From DATFQI01 sp963816955 (GTDB lineage: Bacteria > Actinomycetota > Thermoleophilia > Solirubrobacterales > Solirubrobacteraceae), in contig CAWFME010000002.1 in NCBI GenBank assembly GCA_963816955.1, positions 102,112 through 166,111 of the forward strand: a stretch of DNA of 64,000 nt. The letters are read 5' to 3'. Below, piece by piece: positions 18,446 through 27,132 of this stretch (its first letter is position 1; each line of letters starts with the position of its first letter). Below the pieces are notes generated by a model. It worked only from the letters and a program-made list of their open reading frames with translations. It did no database searches and had not been told where the DNA came from. The position numbers were made by a program, and so were the translations under genes.

Positions 18446-19102
18446 ATGAGCTCCCTCCGTGTCGTTGTCGCCGATGACTCCGTGCTGCTGCGCGAGGGCC
18501 TCTGCCGCCTGCTCGAGGAGTCGGGCTTCGAGGTCGTGGGCCAGGCCGGCGACGCCGAGGACCTGATGCGCAAGGTCGGCGCGCACAAGCCCGACGTCGC
18601 GGTCGTGGACGTGCGGATGCCGCCGACCCACACCGACGAGGGCCTGCGCGCGGCGCACCGGATCCGCTCCGAGCAGCCCAATACGGCCGTGCTCGTGCTC
18701 TCCCAGTACGTCGAGGAGGCCTACGCGCTGGACCTGCTGTCGGAGTCCACGGAGCGGACGGGCTACCTGCTCAAGGACCGCGTCTCCGACGTGGACACCT
18801 TCACCGACGCCGTCCGCCGCGTCGCCAACGGCGGCTCGGCGCTCGACCCCGAGGTCGTGGCGCTGCTGCTGGGCCGGCGCCGCCGCGAGGACCCGCTGGA
18901 GAGCCTGACCGCGCGCGAGCGCGAGGTGCTCGGGCTGATGGCCGAGGGCCGCTCCAACAACGCGATCGCCGAGGCGCTCGTCGTCACCGAGCGCGCGGTC
19001 GAGAAGCACGTCACCTCGATCTTCTCCAAGCTCGACCTGCCGCCGACGGTGGAGGACCACCGCCGCGTGCTCGCCGTGCTCGCGTACCTCCGCGCCGCCT
19101 AG
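18446..19102 (+). CDS. NarL/FixJ-family response regulator
   Basis: 218 residues: receiver domain with DD at 10-11, phospho-acceptor Asp55 in VAVVDVRMPP, the conserved Ser in LVLSQYVEE and Lys in YLLKDRV, followed by a LuxR-type helix-turn-helix at about 152-200 (LTAREREVLGLMAEGRSNNA, then AVEKHVTSIFSKLDL). It is a DNA-binding transcription regulator controlled by phosphorylation. The gene lies directly upstream of an ABC exporter, the usual place for a regulator of such an exporter, but no sensor kinase is next to it. ATG 18446 is the start. Confidence 0.93.
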   Translation: MSSLRVVVADDSVLLREGLCRLLEESGFEVVGQAGDAEDLMRKVGAHKPDVAVVDVRMPPTHTDEGLRAAHRIRSEQPNTAVLVLSQYVEEAYALDLLSESTERTGYLLKDRVSDVDTFTDAVRRVANGGSALDPEVVALLLGRRRREDPLESLTAREREVLGLMAEGRSNNAIAEALVVTERAVEKHVTSIFSKLDLPPTVEDHRRVLAVLAYLRAA

Positions 19103-19219
19103 GGTCCTTGACGGGCTCCTGACCGGCTCCATCCCGTAAGGGAAAAGGTGCGGGCAGCCCCACCCCCAGGTGGTGGGCACCCGAACGGGTCGTCGTATCC
19201 CCGTGGTCATATTCGTGCC

Positions 19220-19942
19220 ATGACCGCGATCGTCTCCTGCACCGACCTGCGCCGCGTCTACGGCGAAGGCGAGGCGGCCGTGCAGGCGCTCCGAGGCGTG
19301 ACCCTCGAGTTCCCGGCCGGCCAGTTCACCGCCATCATGGGCCCCTCGGGCTCCGGCAAGTCCACGCTGATGCACCTGCTGGCGGGCCTCGACACGCCCA
19401 CGAGCGGCTCCGTGACCGTCGACGGGCGCGAGATCGGCGGGCTGGGCGACAAGGCGCTCACCCAGCTGCGCCGCGACCGCCTCGGCTTCGTCTTCCAGTC
19501 CTTCAACCTCGTGCCCGTCCTCACGGCCGAGGAGAACATCCTGCTCCCGCTGACCCTCGCGGGCGCCAAGCCCGACCAGGCCTGGGTCGAGCAGCTGATC
19601 GACAAGGTGGGTCTCGCCGACCGGCTCACCCACCGCCCGGCCGAGCTCTCCGGCGGCCAGCAGCAGCGCGTCGCCGTGGCGCGCGCGCTCGTGCACCGCC
19701 CGGCGGTCGTGTTCGCCGACGAGCCGACCGGCAACCTGGACACGCACGCCTCCGAGGAGGTGCTCGGCCTGCTGAGCAGCGCGGTCGCCGACCTCGGCCA
19801 GACCGTCGTGATGGTCACCCACGACGCCCAGGCGGCGTCCGTGGCCGGGCGGATCGTCGTGCTGCGCGACGGCGAGGTCGTCCACGACGGCGCGGGCGAG
19901 AGCACGGAGGGCGTGCTCGACCTCATGAAGGCCGTCGCGTGA
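19220..19942 (+). CDS. ABC transporter ATP-binding protein (MacB/LolD type)
   Basis: 240-residue ATPase with Walker A GPSGSGKST at about 41-49, Q loop FVFQSFNLVP, signature LSGGQQQRVAVARAL at about 144-158, Walker B VVFADEPTGNLD and H loop VMVTHD. The EPTGNLD form is typical of the LolD/MacB/FtsE branch, which powers mechanotransmission or lipoprotein/peptide export. ATG 19220 fits the family start (VSCTDLRRVYGEGEAAVQAL). The stop overlaps the permease start (GTGA at 19939-19942), so the two form a transporter. Confidence 0.95.
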   Translation: MTAIVSCTDLRRVYGEGEAAVQALRGVTLEFPAGQFTAIMGPSGSGKSTLMHLLAGLDTPTSGSVTVDGREIGGLGDKALTQLRRDRLGFVFQSFNLVPVLTAEENILLPLTLAGAKPDQAWVEQLIDKVGLADRLTHRPAELSGGQQQRVAVARALVHRPAVVFADEPTGNLDTHASEEVLGLLSSAVADLGQTVVMVTHDAQAASVAGRIVVLRDGEVVHDGAGESTEGVLDLMKAVA

Positions 19943-22483
19943 TCAAGCTGGCCTTCAAGGGCCTGCTGGCCCGCAAGCTGCGGACGGTCCTCACCGGCTT
20001 CGCGGTCGTGCTCGGCGTGGCCTTCGTGGCCGGCACGTTCGTCTTCACCGACACGATCGACGCGTCGTTCAAGGACCTGTTCGAGCGCACCTCCAAGGGC
20101 ACGGACGTCTCCGTGCAGTCCAAGCTGGCCGTCGAGGCCGACTTCGCGGCGCCGCCGACGATGCCGGCCGACACGCTCGAGCGCGTGGAGTCCGTCGACG
20201 GGGTGGAGGCGGCCGCGGGCTCGGTCTCGGGCGACGTGAACCTGATCGACCGCGACGGGGAGCCGATCGTCTCCAACGGCCCGCCGACGATCGCCGCCAC
20301 GGCCGGGCCCGAGCGCTTCGACCCGCTCACCTACGTGGAGGGCGCCAAGCCGTCGAACGACGACCAGATCGTCATCGACAAGGGCACGGCCGACGAGTTC
20401 GGCTTCAAGGTCGGCGACAGCGTGACCGTCGCCGGGCGCGCGCCCGCGAAGGCCTACGAGGTCTCGGGCGTCGCCACGCTCGGCGACTCGGAGAACCTCG
20501 CCGGCTCGCGGCTCGTCGTCTTCACGCTGGCCGAGGGCCAGAAGGTGACGGGCCACGACGGCTACGACGACATCTCCGTCGCCGCGGCGGGCGGGACCTC
20601 GCCGGAGGAGCTGAAGGCCGCGATCGCGCGCGAGCTGGGGCCGGAGTTCGCCGTGCGCACCGGCAAGGAGCAGGCCGAGAAGCAGGCGCAGGACCTCTCG
20701 GACGCGCTCGGCTTCATCCGCACGGCGCTGCTCGTGTTCGCCGGGGTGGCGCTGCTCGTCGGCTCCTTCCTGATCTTCAACACGTTCAGCGTCACGGTCG
20801 CGCAGCGCACGAAGGAGTTCGCGCTGCTGCGCACGCTCGGCGCCTCGCGCGGGCAGGTGCTGCGCTCCGTGCTCGCCGAGACGTTCGTGATCGGCGTGCT
20901 GGCGTCGCTGCTGGGCATCGCGGCCGGCCTGGCGCTGGCGCCGGGTCTCGCGGCCCTGCTGGCCTCGTTCGGCATCGACCTCGGCTCCACGAGCACCGTG
21001 CTGCGGCCGCGCACGGTGATCGCGGGCCTCGCCGTCGGCGTCGTCGCCACGGTCGTCTCGGGCTTCGTGCCCGCCCGCCGCGCCACGCGGATCGAGCCCG
21101 TGGCGGCGATGCGCGACAGCGTCCTGCCCGGCGCCGGGCGGGTACGGCGGCGCCGGGTCGTGGCCGCGTTCGCCGTCGAGGCGATCGGCGTCGCGCTGCT
21201 GCTCTACGGGCTGCTCGGCGACCCGGGCGCCGCCAGCGCGACGGCGACGGTGCTCGGCTTCGGCACGCTGCTGATGATCTTCGGCTTCGCGCTGCTCGCC
21301 CCGACGCTGGTGCGCCCGCTCAGCGGGCTGATCGGCCGCCCGCTGGCCCGCTTCCAGGGCCTGACGGGCATGCTCGCCCGCGAGAACAGCCGCCGCCAGC
21401 CCCAGCGCACCGCGGTCACCGCGTCGGCGCTGATGATCGGCGTCGCGCTCGTCGTGCTCGTGGCGATCTTCGCCGCCGGCCTGCGCGCGACGATCGACCA
21501 GGGCATCGACGAGCAGGTCAAGGCCGTGAGCATCATCACCCACGACGACGGCTTCTCGCCGCTCCCGGCCGGCATCGCGCCGGAGGTCGAGCAGGTCGAC
21601 GGCGTCAGCGCGGTCTCGCGGATCCGCTTCGCGACCGGCCGCGTCGTCGGCGAGACCGGCAACACGACCGTGACCGGCATCGACCCCTCGACCGCGGGCG
21701 ACGTGATCACGCTCAAGTGGTCGGACGGCTCCGACGAGGTGCTCTCAGGCCTGGGCACGACCGGCGTGGCTGTCCCGAAGGAGTTCGCCGACAAGCACGA
21801 CCTGCGCATCGACAGCCCGCTCGAGCTGACGGCCCCGCGCGGCAACGAGGTCACCTACCGCGTGCGCGGCGTCTACGAGCCCGGCGCCGGCGTGATCGGC
21901 GGCGTCCTGGTCTCCAACGCCTCGCTGGAGGCCGACTGGGACGCCAAGGACATCGCGTTCCTGCTCGTCGCCGGCGACGACCCCGAGACGGTCACCAACG
22001 GGCGAGGAGGCCGCGCTCGCCGGGTTCCCGGTCGCCAAGCCGCAGACGATCGAGGGCTTCAAGGACGAGCAGAACAAGCAGGTCGACGCGCTCGTCGGGC
22101 TCGTCTACGCCCTGCTCTCGCTGTCGGTGATCGTCGCGCTGCTGGGCATCGTCAACACGCTCGCCCTGTCCGTGCACGAGCGCACGCGCGAGCTCGGGCT
22201 GCTGCGCGCCGTCGGCATGTCGCGCCGCCAGGTGCGGCGGATGGTGCGCGCCGAGTCCGTGATCACCGCCGCGATCGGCGCGGTGCTGGGGATCGTGCTC
22301 GGGATCGCCTTCGCGGCGATCGTGTCGCGGCCGCTGGCCGAGGACGGCTTCGTGTTCGAGATCCCGGTCGGGACGCTGATCGCGGTCGTCATCGTCGCCT
22401 CGATCGCGGGCGTGGTCGCCGCGATCCCGCCCGCCCGGCGGGCGGCCAAGGTGGACGTGCTGCGGGCGGTCACGACGGAGTAG
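19939..22483 (+). pseudogene. ABC transporter permease (FtsX/MacB type), one apparent +1 frameshift near the end
   Basis: Large permease with two FtsX-like halves. Its N-terminal membrane helix (LRTVLTGFAVVLGVAFVAGT) is followed by an extracytoplasmic domain, three helices around LLVGSFLIFNTFSVTVAQRT, a central helix pair, a second periplasmic-type domain and a final three-helix block (LSVIVALLGIVNTLALSVHE to IPPARRAAKVDVLRAVTTE). The frame breaks at about 22000, where one extra G in AACGGGCGAG shifts it; without it the text reads TNGEEAALAGFPVAK and continues to 22483. The gene is probably intact in the organism. It is coupled to the ATPase gene. The cargo is unknown. Confidence 0.88.
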
Positions 22484-22485
22484 CC

Positions 22486-22651
22486 AGGAGCCCGGGTCCG
22501 CCGATCCCCGCGGCGTCTCGCCGCCGTGGCCGTTCGCCAGAGCCGATCGACCGCGATCCAAGTGGGCCCACCACGAGGAACCGCGGTCGATCGGCTCTGA
22601 CTCGGCCCACGGCGCCGAGCCGCTCACGGGTCATCGACGGACCTGGGCTCT
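22486..22651. repeat. Composite inverted repeat between the ABC permease and cysH
   Basis: The spacer is almost entirely one imperfect palindrome. The outer arms are about 50 nt, for example GGAGCCCGGGTCCGCCGAT (22487-22505) against ATCGACGGACCTGGGCTCT (22633-22651). The inner stem is a perfect 17 bp, AGAGCCGATCGACCGCG (22539-22555) with its complement at 22582-22598. At the centre sits the palindrome GTGGGCCCAC (22562-22571). It may act as a terminator for the exporter genes or a leader structure for the cys operon, whose start codon is only 15 nt downstream. Confidence 0.8.
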
Positions 22652-22665
22652 AAGCTCTCCGGCCG

Positions 22666-23313
22666 GTGTCCGCCCCGGCCGCAGCCCCAGATCTCGAGTC
22701 GCTCGGCGCGCAGGAGGTCCTCGCCCACATGGTGCGCGAGTTCCACCCGCGCCTGGCCGTCGCCTGCTCCTTCCAGAAGGAGGCGTCGGTGATCCTCGAC
22801 ATGCTCGTCAAGATCGAGCCGAAGGCCCGTTTCTTCGTGCTCGACACCGGCGTGCTGTTCGAGGAGACCTACGAGACCTGGCGGCGCGTCGAGGAGCGCT
22901 ACGGGATCACGATCGAGCGCCACACGGGCGAGTGGGTCGACGGCCTGTGGGCGACCGACCCCGACGCGTGCTGCGGGATGCGCAAGGTCCGCCCGCTGGA
23001 GGCCGTGCTGTCCGGGGTCGACGCCTGGGTCACCGGCCTGCGCCGCGACCAGACGGCCGCCCGCGCCGGCACCCCCAAGCTCGGCTGGGACACCGCCCAC
23101 GGCAAGTGGAAGGCCGCACCGCTGGCCGACTGGACCGAGAAGGACGTCTGGCGCTACATCGCGGCCAACGACGTGCCCTACAACCCGCTGCACGACCGCG
23201 GCTTCGCGTCGATCGGCTGCACGCACTGCACCGTGCCCGGCGCCGGCCGCGAGGGCCGCTGGGCCGGGACGGACCGGATCGAGTGCGGCCTCCACCTCCC
23301 TTCGACGACATGA
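22666..23313 (+). CDS. cysH: Adenylylsulfate (APS) reductase, iron-sulfur type
   Basis: Reduces APS to sulfite in assimilatory sulfate reduction. The 215-residue protein has the PP-loop-like start AVACSFQKEASVILDML and two cysteine pairs, CCGMRK at about 104-109 and CTHC at about 187-190. These are the four ligands of the [4Fe-4S] cluster that marks APS rather than PAPS reductases. The catalytic ECGLH is near the end. The start is GTG 22666. It is the first gene of a cysH-cysD-cysN-cysC run and overlaps cysD by 4 nt (ATGA). Confidence 0.95.
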   Translation: MSAPAAAPDLESLGAQEVLAHMVREFHPRLAVACSFQKEASVILDMLVKIEPKARFFVLDTGVLFEETYETWRRVEERYGITIERHTGEWVDGLWATDPDACCGMRKVRPLEAVLSGVDAWVTGLRRDQTAARAGTPKLGWDTAHGKWKAAPLADWTEKDVWRYIAANDVPYNPLHDRGFASIGCTHCTVPGAGREGRWAGTDRIECGLHLPSTT

Positions 23314-24224
23314 CCGCCCCCACCGCCGCGCCGACCCACCTCCAGGTCCTGGAGGCGGAGGCGATCCACATCATGCGCGAGGTCGCCGCCGAGCTCGAGA
23401 GCCCCGTGCTGCTGTTCTCGGGCGGCAAGGACTCGATCGTGCTGCTGCGCCTGGCCGAGAAGGCCTTCCGGCCCGCGCCGTTCCCGTTCCCGGTCATGCA
23501 CGTGGACACGGGCCACAACTTCCCCGAGGCGATCGAGTTCCGCGATCGCCGCGTCGCCGAGCTGGGCGAGCGGCTGATCGTCGCCTCCGTGCAGGACTCG
23601 ATCGACAAGGGCCGCGTGGTCGAGGAGACCGGCCCGCGCGCCTCGCGCAACCGGCTGCAGACCGTCACGCTGCTGGACGCGATCGCCGAGCACGGCTTCG
23701 ACGCGGCCTTCGGCGGCGCGCGCCGCGACGAGGAGCGCGCCCGCGCGAAGGAGCGGATCTTCTCCTTCCGCGACGACTTCGGCCAGTGGGACCCGCGGCG
23801 CCAGCGCGCCGAGCTGTGGTCGCTCTACAACGGCCGCGTGCGGCGCGGCGAGCACGTGCGCGTGTTCCCGATCTCCAACTGGACCGAGCTGGACGTGTGG
23901 GAGTACATCCTCACCGAGGGCCTGGAGATCCCGCCGCTGTACACGGCACACGAGCGCGAGGTGTTCGAGCGCGACGGGATGCTCTACGCGGTCAGCGAGT
24001 TCATCGAGCGGATGGAGGGCGAGGAGCCCTTCACCGAGTCGGTCCGCTACCGCACGGTGGGCGACATGACCTGCACCGGCGCCGTGCGCTCGACCGCGAC
24101 GACGCTCGAGGACGTGGTGGCCGAGATCGCGGCGACCCGGATCACCGAGCGCGGCGAGACGCGCGCGGACGACAGGGTGAGCGAGGCCGCGATGGAGGAT
24201 CGCAAGCGGGAGGGCTACTTCTAG
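23310..24224 (+). CDS. cysD: Sulfate adenylyltransferase subunit 2
   Basis: Small subunit of ATP sulfurylase, making APS from sulfate and ATP. The 304-residue protein carries the PP-loop SGGKDSIVLLRLA at about 38-50, VDTGHNFPEAIEFRD, GGARRDEERARAKERI and the C-terminal signature DRKREGYF. ATG 23310 overlaps the cysH stop, which fixes the start. It would form a complex with the CysN GTPase encoded immediately downstream, which uses GTP hydrolysis to drive the unfavourable reaction. Confidence 0.96.
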   Translation: MTAPTAAPTHLQVLEAEAIHIMREVAAELESPVLLFSGGKDSIVLLRLAEKAFRPAPFPFPVMHVDTGHNFPEAIEFRDRRVAELGERLIVASVQDSIDKGRVVEETGPRASRNRLQTVTLLDAIAEHGFDAAFGGARRDEERARAKERIFSFRDDFGQWDPRRQRAELWSLYNGRVRRGEHVRVFPISNWTELDVWEYILTEGLEIPPLYTAHEREVFERDGMLYAVSEFIERMEGEEPFTESVRYRTVGDMTCTGAVRSTATTLEDVVAEIAATRITERGETRADDRVSEAAMEDRKREGYF

Positions 24225-24225
24225 G

Positions 24226-25503
24226 GTGTCGGCCGCTCCCGAGCATCTTCGCGCGCGGGTCTCGCCCGCGGCGCCGGAGCAGCCGCAGGGGCTGCGCTTC
24301 GCCACCGCCGGCTCCGTCGACGACGGCAAGTCCACGCTGATCGGCCGGCTGCTCTACGACGCCAAGTCGCTGCACGCGGACGCGCTGGAGGCCGTCACCA
24401 AGAACGGCGAGGTGGACCTCGCGCTGCTCACCGACGGCCTGCGCGCCGAGCGCGAGCAGGGGATCACGATCGACGTCGCCTACCGGCACTTCGCCACGCC
24501 CAAGCGGCGCTTCATCATCGCCGACACGCCGGGGCATGCGCAGTACACGCGCAACATGGTCACGGGCGCCTCGACGGCGGACCTCGCGATCGTGCTCGTC
24601 GACGCCCGCGAGGGGCTGCTGACGCAGAGCCGCCGCCACGCCGCGATCGCCGGGCTCCTGGGGATCCCGCGGATCGTGCTGGCCGTCAACAAGATGGACC
24701 TCGTCGACTACGACCAGGACGTCTTCCGGCGCATCTGCGGCGAGTTCCGCGCCTGGGCCGGGCGCCTGGACGTCGAGGAGCTCGCGTGCATCCCGATCTC
24801 CGCGCTCAAGGGCGACAACGTCGTCGACCGCTCGGAGAACCTGGCCTGGTTCGGCGGCCCGACGCTGCTGCAGTACCTCGAGGAGGCGCCCGTCGCCGCC
24901 GGGCTCGCCGACGGGCCGCTGCGACTTCCGGTCCAGTGGGTCGTGCGCCACCAGGAGTCCGAGCACCGCGGCTACGCGGGCCAGCTCGCGGGCGGGACCG
25001 TGCGGGTCGGCGACGAGGTCGTCGTGCTCCCGGCGGGCACCAGCTCGCGCGTGTCGGCGATCGACGCGCCGGCGGGCTCGGTCGACGCCGCGGGCGCGCC
25101 GCTGTCGGTCGCCGTGCAGCTCGAGGACCAGCTGGACGTCGCGCGCGGCTCGATGATCGCGCGCCCCGCCGAGGCGCCGCGCTCGGGCCGCGAGATCGAC
25201 GCGACGATCTGCTGGGTGGGAGAGGAGGCCTCCCGCCGCGGCCCCTACGGGCTCAAGCACACGACCGCCACCGTGCGGGCCGTGCTCGACACGATCCACC
25301 ACACGCTCGAGGTCGAGCAGCTCTCCGAGCGCCCCGACGCCGACAGCCTGTCGCGCAACGAGATCGGGCGCGTGACGCTGCGGACCTCGGCCGAGCTGTT
25401 CTTCGATCGCTACTCCGACAACCGCACCACGGGCTCGTTCATCCTCATCGACGAGGCGACGAACGAGACGGTCGGCGCCGGGATGATCGATGACGGACGC
25501 TGA
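24226..25503 (+). CDS. cysN: Sulfate adenylyltransferase subunit 1 (GTPase)
   Basis: EF-Tu-like GTPase subunit of ATP sulfurylase. Motifs are in order: G1 GSVDDGKSTLIGRLL (about 29-43), switch I EREQGITIDVAYRHF, G3 DTPGHAQYTRNM, G4 NKMDLVDYD and G5 ISALKGDNVV. Beta-barrel domains follow, ending NETVGAGMI. It has 425 residues and no C-terminal APS kinase domain, since cysC is a separate gene that overlaps its last 14 nt. GTG 24226 lies 1 nt after the cysD stop. Confidence 0.95.
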   Translation: MSAAPEHLRARVSPAAPEQPQGLRFATAGSVDDGKSTLIGRLLYDAKSLHADALEAVTKNGEVDLALLTDGLRAEREQGITIDVAYRHFATPKRRFIIADTPGHAQYTRNMVTGASTADLAIVLVDAREGLLTQSRRHAAIAGLLGIPRIVLAVNKMDLVDYDQDVFRRICGEFRAWAGRLDVEELACIPISALKGDNVVDRSENLAWFGGPTLLQYLEEAPVAAGLADGPLRLPVQWVVRHQESEHRGYAGQLAGGTVRVGDEVVVLPAGTSSRVSAIDAPAGSVDAAGAPLSVAVQLEDQLDVARGSMIARPAEAPRSGREIDATICWVGEEASRRGPYGLKHTTATVRAVLDTIHHTLEVEQLSERPDADSLSRNEIGRVTLRTSAELFFDRYSDNRTTGSFILIDEATNETVGAGMIDDGR

Positions 25504-26095
25504 CGGGGTCCGGTCGGCCAACGTCGTCTGGCAGCCCGGCGAGATCACCCGCGAGGCGCGCTGGCAGGCGCTCGGCGGGCCGGGCGCGACCGTCTGGTTC
25601 ACGGGCCTGCCCTCCTCGGGCAAGTCGACCGTCGCCGCGGCCGTCGAGGCCAAGCTGCTCGCCGAGGGCCACCCCGCCTACGTGCTCGACGGCGACAACC
25701 TGCGCCACGGGCTCAACGGCAACCTCGGCTTCTCGCCCGAGGACCGGACCGAGAACGTCCGCCGCACCGCCGAGGTCGCCGCGCTGATGGCCGACGCGGG
25801 CGTGACCGCGCTCGTCTCGCTCGTCTCCCCGTTCCGGGCCGACCGCGCCGCGGCGCGCGCGGCCCACGACGGCCGCGGGCTGCGCTTCTTGGAGGTGTGG
25901 GTCTCCACGCCGCTGGAGGAGTGCGAGCGGCGCGACACCAAGGGCCTCTACGCGAAGGCCCGGGCGGGGGAGATCCCCGACTTCACGGGCGTCGGCCAGC
26001 CCTACGAGGAGCCGGAGTCACCGGACCTCGAGGTGCCGTTCGGGGAGCCGCTCGAGGACGCCGCGGAGCGCGTGCTGGCCCTGCTGCGCCCCTAG
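25490..26095 (+). CDS. cysC: Adenylylsulfate kinase
   Basis: Phosphorylates APS to PAPS. It has 201 residues, with P-loop GLPSSGKST at about 38-46, the APS-binding DGDNLRHGLNGNLGFSPEDR region at about 66-85 and the family motif KGLYAKARAGEIPDFTGV. An APS kinase next to an APS-type reductase means APS can go either to sulfite directly or to PAPS for sulfation. The stop TAG at 26093-26095 shares CTAG with the stop of the convergent glycosyltransferase gene. Confidence 0.95.
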   Translation: MTDADGVRSANVVWQPGEITREARWQALGGPGATVWFTGLPSSGKSTVAAAVEAKLLAEGHPAYVLDGDNLRHGLNGNLGFSPEDRTENVRRTAEVAALMADAGVTALVSLVSPFRADRAAARAAHDGRGLRFLEVWVSTPLEECERRDTKGLYAKARAGEIPDFTGVGQPYEEPESPDLEVPFGEPLEDAAERVLALLRP

Positions 26096-27132
26096 CGCAG
26101 CCAGGTGCGCATGATCGCGTTGGTGAAGCCGATCCCGTAGCGGATCACGGCGGGCTTCTTCGAGTGCCCGTGCAGGCGCGAGACGACTGTCACGGGCACC
26201 TCGACGGCGGGCACGCCGCGCTTGATCGCCTCGATCATGAACTCGGAGGTGTGGAACTGCTCCTGACGCAGGACGAGCGAGGGGAGCACGCTGGCGCGCA
26301 CGGCGCGGTAGCCGTTGGAGCAGTCGGTGACCTTCGTGCGGGTGATGAAGGACACGAGCCGGTTGAAGAAGATGATCCCCAGCTCGCGGGCGAAGTGGTT
26401 GGCCTCGGCGTCGCCGAGCACGCGCGAGCCGTGGGCGACGTCGACCTCGCCGTCGAGCACGGGCTGCACGAGCCGCGCCATCTCCTCGGGCAGGTGCTGG
26501 CCGTCCGCGTCGAGCGTGACGACGACGCGCGCCTCTGAGTCGCTCATCATCCGGTAGCCCGTGCGCAGGGCGGCGCCGCCGCCGAGGTTGGTGACGTGGC
26601 GGGCCACCGCGGCGCCGTGCTCGCGGGCGACGTCGCCCGTGCGGTCGCGCGAGCCGTCGTCGACCACCAGCACCGCCGTCTCCACGCCGCAGACCGACGC
26701 GGGGATGCGCGGGAGGACCGATCCGATGTTGTCCTCCTCGTTGTAGGCGGGGATGACGACCGCGACCTTGTCCTTGAAGCGGGCGGGCAGGCCGTCGGCG
26801 CGGAACTCCTCCCAGGCGATCCCCTCCAGCGTGGCCGACAGCTTGCGCTCGATGCGGCCGTTCTGGACCAGGCCGCGCAGCGTGAGCATGAACAGCACGA
26901 CGATCGCGAACACGGCGAGGCCCAGGATCCGGCCGCCGCCGCCGCGCTCGAAGGAGAAGAAGCTCAGGACGGCGTCCAGGACGTCGGTCGCGGAGACGAG
27001 CAGCAGCGCGACCGCGGCCGCGAACAGCAGCAGGATGTCGCCGTTGCGCAGCGTCTGGCGGCGCCAGACGGCGAAGGCGATCAGGCAGGCCGCGAGGCCG
27101 AGGCCGAGGATTCGGAGGGCTGAGAGCTCCAT
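26092..27132 (-). CDS. DUF2304 membrane domain fused to a family 2 glycosyltransferase
   Basis: 346 residues in two parts. Residues 1 to about 100 form a DUF2304-like unit with three hydrophobic helices (LRILGLGLAACLIAFAVW, ILLLFAAAVALLLVSATDV, ILGLAVFAIVVLFMLTL). Residues from about 118 are a GT-A fold polyprenyl-phosphate sugar transferase (DPM1-like) with VVIPAYNEEDNIGSVL, VVDDGSRDRTGDVA and the metal-binding TLDADGQH. DUF2304 and this kind of GT2 are often neighbouring genes, so the fusion is plausible. It would load a sugar on a lipid carrier for the membrane glycosyltransferases nearby. ATG 27132; its first 52 nt overlap the next gene upstream. Confidence 0.88.
   Translation of the reverse strand: MELSALRILGLGLAACLIAFAVWRRQTLRNGDILLLFAAAVALLLVSATDVLDAVLSFFSFERGGGGRILGLAVFAIVVLFMLTLRGLVQNGRIERKLSATLEGIAWEEFRADGLPARFKDKVAVVIPAYNEEDNIGSVLPRIPASVCGVETAVLVVDDGSRDRTGDVAREHGAAVARHVTNLGGGAALRTGYRMMSDSEARVVVTLDADGQHLPEEMARLVQPVLDGEVDVAHGSRVLGDAEANHFARELGIIFFNRLVSFITRTKVTDCSNGYRAVRASVLPSLVLRQEQFHTSEFMIEAIKRGVPAVEVPVTVVSRLHGHSKKPAVIRYGIGFTNAIMRTWLR

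Noticed and set aside
19103..19219. TTGACG near 19108 as the -35 element of a promoter for the ABC exporter
   Set aside because: No convincing -10 element lies 16-18 bases downstream.
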